From positions 91,365 to 155,364 of the forward strand of contig JAQWOH010000084.1 of assembly GCA_029245955.1 (NCBI GenBank): a stretch of DNA of 64,000 bases, given 5' to 3'. Source of the stretch: Fuerstiella sp. GTDB lineage: Bacteria; Planctomycetota; Planctomycetia; Planctomycetales; Planctomycetaceae. Each line of letters opens with the position of its first letter. Position 1 is the stretch's first letter. The notes under the pieces were generated by a model. It was given only the letters and a program-made list of their open reading frames with translations, had not been told where the DNA came from and did no database searches. Both the position numbers and the translations under genes were made by a program. Shown in pieces: positions 62,362 to 64,000 of this stretch.

Positions 62362-63156
62362 TCAGGCGGCGGTCTTGTCGGCAGCGTCCGTGCCAGCTGC
62401 GGTTGATGCAATCGGCTTGTGAATGCGGCAGACGATTTGAGCTCGCAGCCACGGAAACCACTTTTCGAACGTCAGACCGAACAGCACTCCCAGACGCCAC
62501 GTTGGATAGCTGAAGGCCAGATATGCCGGTGGGACGGGAATGTTTTCAACCTGTGCAGCGACACCAAGTTCTCGCGCAATTCCGCGGATGGCTGAAGCCG
62601 TGTTAATGCGATAATGGGTCGGAAACACGTCTTCTTCGATTCTTCCCATTCCCAGATGACGCACGAAGAACAGGTGAAACCAGTGTGGCGTGGCAGCGGC
62701 GATCAGCGATGCATAGGACCAGAACGACACCGTGTGGAACATCAGCAGACCGCCGGGCTTCAGCACCCGCAGAGATTCCTGCACGCTGGCAGTCGGGTCT
62801 GCCAGGTGTTCTGCCACCATTGTATGAAATACCAGGTCAAAGGAATTGTCTTCGAAGGGCAGGGCCACGGCATCTGCCACATGAGCTTCGTGCAGATGCG
62901 GGTTGTCCATGACTCTGGGATCAATGTCGACGCCCGCGTACCGGTTGACGTGAGACTTGAGTGGCATCTGTGTTTGCAGGCCTACACCTGAACCTGCACC
63001 GACTTCGAGTACGTCCCCACCTGCGGGCGCAGCTTCTGCAACCGTCGTGTTGAAGTGCCAGGGGTCGAAATCCGGATACTCTTTGCTGCGCCATTCCTGC
63101 AGTCGTTGTCGGCGGCGCAGGGCTTTGCTGTTCACTGTTCGATTCCTTTCGAACAT
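62362..63156 (-). CDS. Class I SAM-dependent methyltransferase
   Basis: 264 residues with a standard Rossmann methyltransferase: motif I VLEVGAGSGVGLQ, the acidic motif II YAGVDIDPRV, ALPFEDNSFDLVFHTMVAEHLADP (motif IV) and LRVLKPGGLLMFHTVSF (post-motif). The later part (HLFFVRHLGMGRIEEDVFPTHYR) suggests a membrane-peripheral or aromatic substrate pocket, and the C-terminus is Ala/Asp-rich. This resembles the methyltransferases of glycolipid or quinone pathways, but no specific substrate can be assigned. ATG 63156 is the start. It is divergent from the last gene. Confidence 0.85.
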   Translation of the reverse strand: MFERNRTVNSKALRRRQRLQEWRSKEYPDFDPWHFNTTVAEAAPAGGDVLEVGAGSGVGLQTQMPLKSHVNRYAGVDIDPRVMDNPHLHEAHVADAVALPFEDNSFDLVFHTMVAEHLADPTASVQESLRVLKPGGLLMFHTVSFWSYASLIAAATPHWFHLFFVRHLGMGRIEEDVFPTHYRINTASAIRGIARELGVAAQVENIPVPPAYLAFSYPTWRLGVLFGLTFEKWFPWLRAQIVCRIHKPIASTAAGTDAADKTAA

Positions 63157-63463
63157 ATCAGGTCGGAGAGCGTGTCTTTGAACGCTATGACTTTAGTGTG
63201 CTCCGTCGGATTGCGTCAATGTGGGTCATTCAGTTTTGCCGTGGAGGGGGTAACCGGCACTAAACGGGGTACCAATCAGCCCCGGAAAACAAATCTCGGG
63301 CCAATCCGACGCCGGATTTCCTGCGAAATCGATGATGACGTGGACTGCGGGATTGGTTTACACTTGGCAAGATACCTGAATTGAGGTGACCAGGGGCCTG
63401 TCTGATGGCTCCGGGGACACGCTCTCATATCCCGGATTTCTGTTTATGTACGGAGTTGCAAGG
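63157..63463. other. Divergent intergenic region
   Basis: About 307 bases between divergent genes, probably containing both promoters. No clear promoter hexamers, hairpins or small open frames with family features are seen. Confidence 0.4.
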
Positions 63464-64000
63464 ATGCGCCCCGCTCAGTTTGCTGCCTGTTCGTTCGCGC
63501 TGTGTGTCGCCATGCCGTCCACATACAGCCAGGTTCCGTCGCCGGAACAGATTCTCACGCAGTTTCGGCCCATTCACCGTGACGTTGAGTTTGAAACTCC
63601 GCCACGCAGTGAATTTGGCGATTGCAGAGTTGAAGTGGAGCGCGGCAGCGGTACTGCAGGCTTCGTAGTCTATGGTCCGGCCGGGCAGGTATTGCGGCGA
63701 TTCACCGACACGAACGGAGACAACAAGCCGGACCTGTTTCGCTACTATCGAATGGGCCTTGAGGTCTACCGCGACATCGACAGCAATCAGAATGAAAAGC
63801 CTGATCAACACCGCTGGCTAAATTGGGGGGGCATGCGTTGGGGTAAAGACGAAGACGAAGACGGCAGGATTGACAGCTGGCAGATGCTGTCGGCGCAGGA
63901 AGCTGCTCAGACGGCTGTCGAAGCCATGATTCAAGGTGACATGCGTACGCTGGGAAGTGTGCTGATCAATGCTGAAGACGTTCGGAGAATAAACGCAGCG
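63464..64000 (+). CDS. Secreted protein with three Asp/Asn-rich calcium-loop-like repeats (cut by window edge)
   Basis: Open from ATG 63464 (GGAG 8 bases upstream; an in-frame ATG at 63446 is also possible) to the right edge, 179 codons visible. A signal peptide (RPAQFAACSFALCVAMPSTYSQ) is followed by DVEFETP, GDCRVEVERGSGTAGFVVYG and VLRRFTDTNGDNKPDLFRYY. Three short repeats share a D.N.D...D-type calcium loop: DTNGDNKPD, DSNQNEKPD and DEDEDGRID. The protein continues past the window. This fits a recurring planctomycete secreted family whose function is not known to me. Confidence 0.8.
   Translation, partial: MRPAQFAACSFALCVAMPSTYSQVPSPEQILTQFRPIHRDVEFETPPRSEFGDCRVEVERGSGTAGFVVYGPAGQVLRRFTDTNGDNKPDLFRYYRMGLEVYRDIDSNQNEKPDQHRWLNWGGMRWGKDEDEDGRIDSWQMLSAQEAAQTAVEAMIQGDMRTLGSVLINAEDVRRINAA

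Noticed and set aside
1..64000. Mobile elements, CRISPR arrays or prophage
   Set aside because: No transposase, integrase, phage structural gene, direct-repeat array or attachment-site-like duplication was recognised.

Overview
This 64 kb window looks like a chromosomal segment of a planctomycete (Planctomycetia). The evidence is the dense set of families typical of that phylum: three DUF1549/DUF1553 haem proteins with CxxCH motifs, three DUF1501 proteins, a DUF1080 protein, a 1553-residue membrane-bound-dehydrogenase/HEAT/cytochrome protein, a sulfatase, a Uma2 protein, a short-form GlmU, and a secreted repeat protein with an LExRxLLA-type N-terminal motif. I cannot name the genus. I see no insertion sequence, prophage, integrase or CRISPR array.

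Layout. 1-264: start of a transporter-like membrane protein cut by the left edge. 667-3908: dxr and rseP (isoprenoid precursor synthesis and intramembrane proteolysis), translationally coupled. 3972-6492: three-gene minus-strand operon of an ECF sigma factor, a membrane anti-sigma-like protein and a membrane-anchored protein with an RG-rich tail. 6677-7702: tRNA-Glu with its terminator, csrA and an HU-family protein. 7987-11738: rsmD, htpG and an acyl-CoA-dehydrogenase-like gene. 11909-18587: a secreted haem protein with an inserted discoidin-like domain, a sulfatase with an unusual active-site motif, a Uma2 protein and an outer-membrane-like protein. 18754-21324: a truncated GlmU, a small helical-repeat protein and PyrK. 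21355-26399: a translationally coupled pair, a large YhaN/SbcC-type ATPase and an SbcD/YhaO-like partner whose metal-binding motifs are all altered.

26821-42132 is a long minus-strand run: two hydrolases, then DUF1080, DUF1501, DUF1549/1553, DUF1501, DUF1501 and DUF1549/1553 genes, then an SGNH hydrolase. Together with the plus-strand 1553-residue protein (42360-47021) this forms an export-oriented block of planctomycete-specific haem and Tat-type proteins, plausibly for breakdown or oxidation of complex polysaccharides (inference from family company, not shown).

47149-56630 holds pgi, a cupin-like Tat-type protein, a CAP-domain surface protein with six fibronectin-like repeats overlapping a polytopic membrane protein, and a thioredoxin-trypsin fusion. 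57051-61839 returns to core genes: smpB, the primary sigma factor with a clear terminator, fabI and a Nudix hydrolase. The right end has a small STN-motif protein, a methyltransferase and an edge-truncated protein with calcium-loop-like repeats.

The strongest candidate for something undescribed is the ATPase/pseudonuclease pair at 21355-26399. Next come the thioredoxin-protease fusion, the foreign domains inserted into the haem proteins, and the sulfatase with a CSTCR active site.
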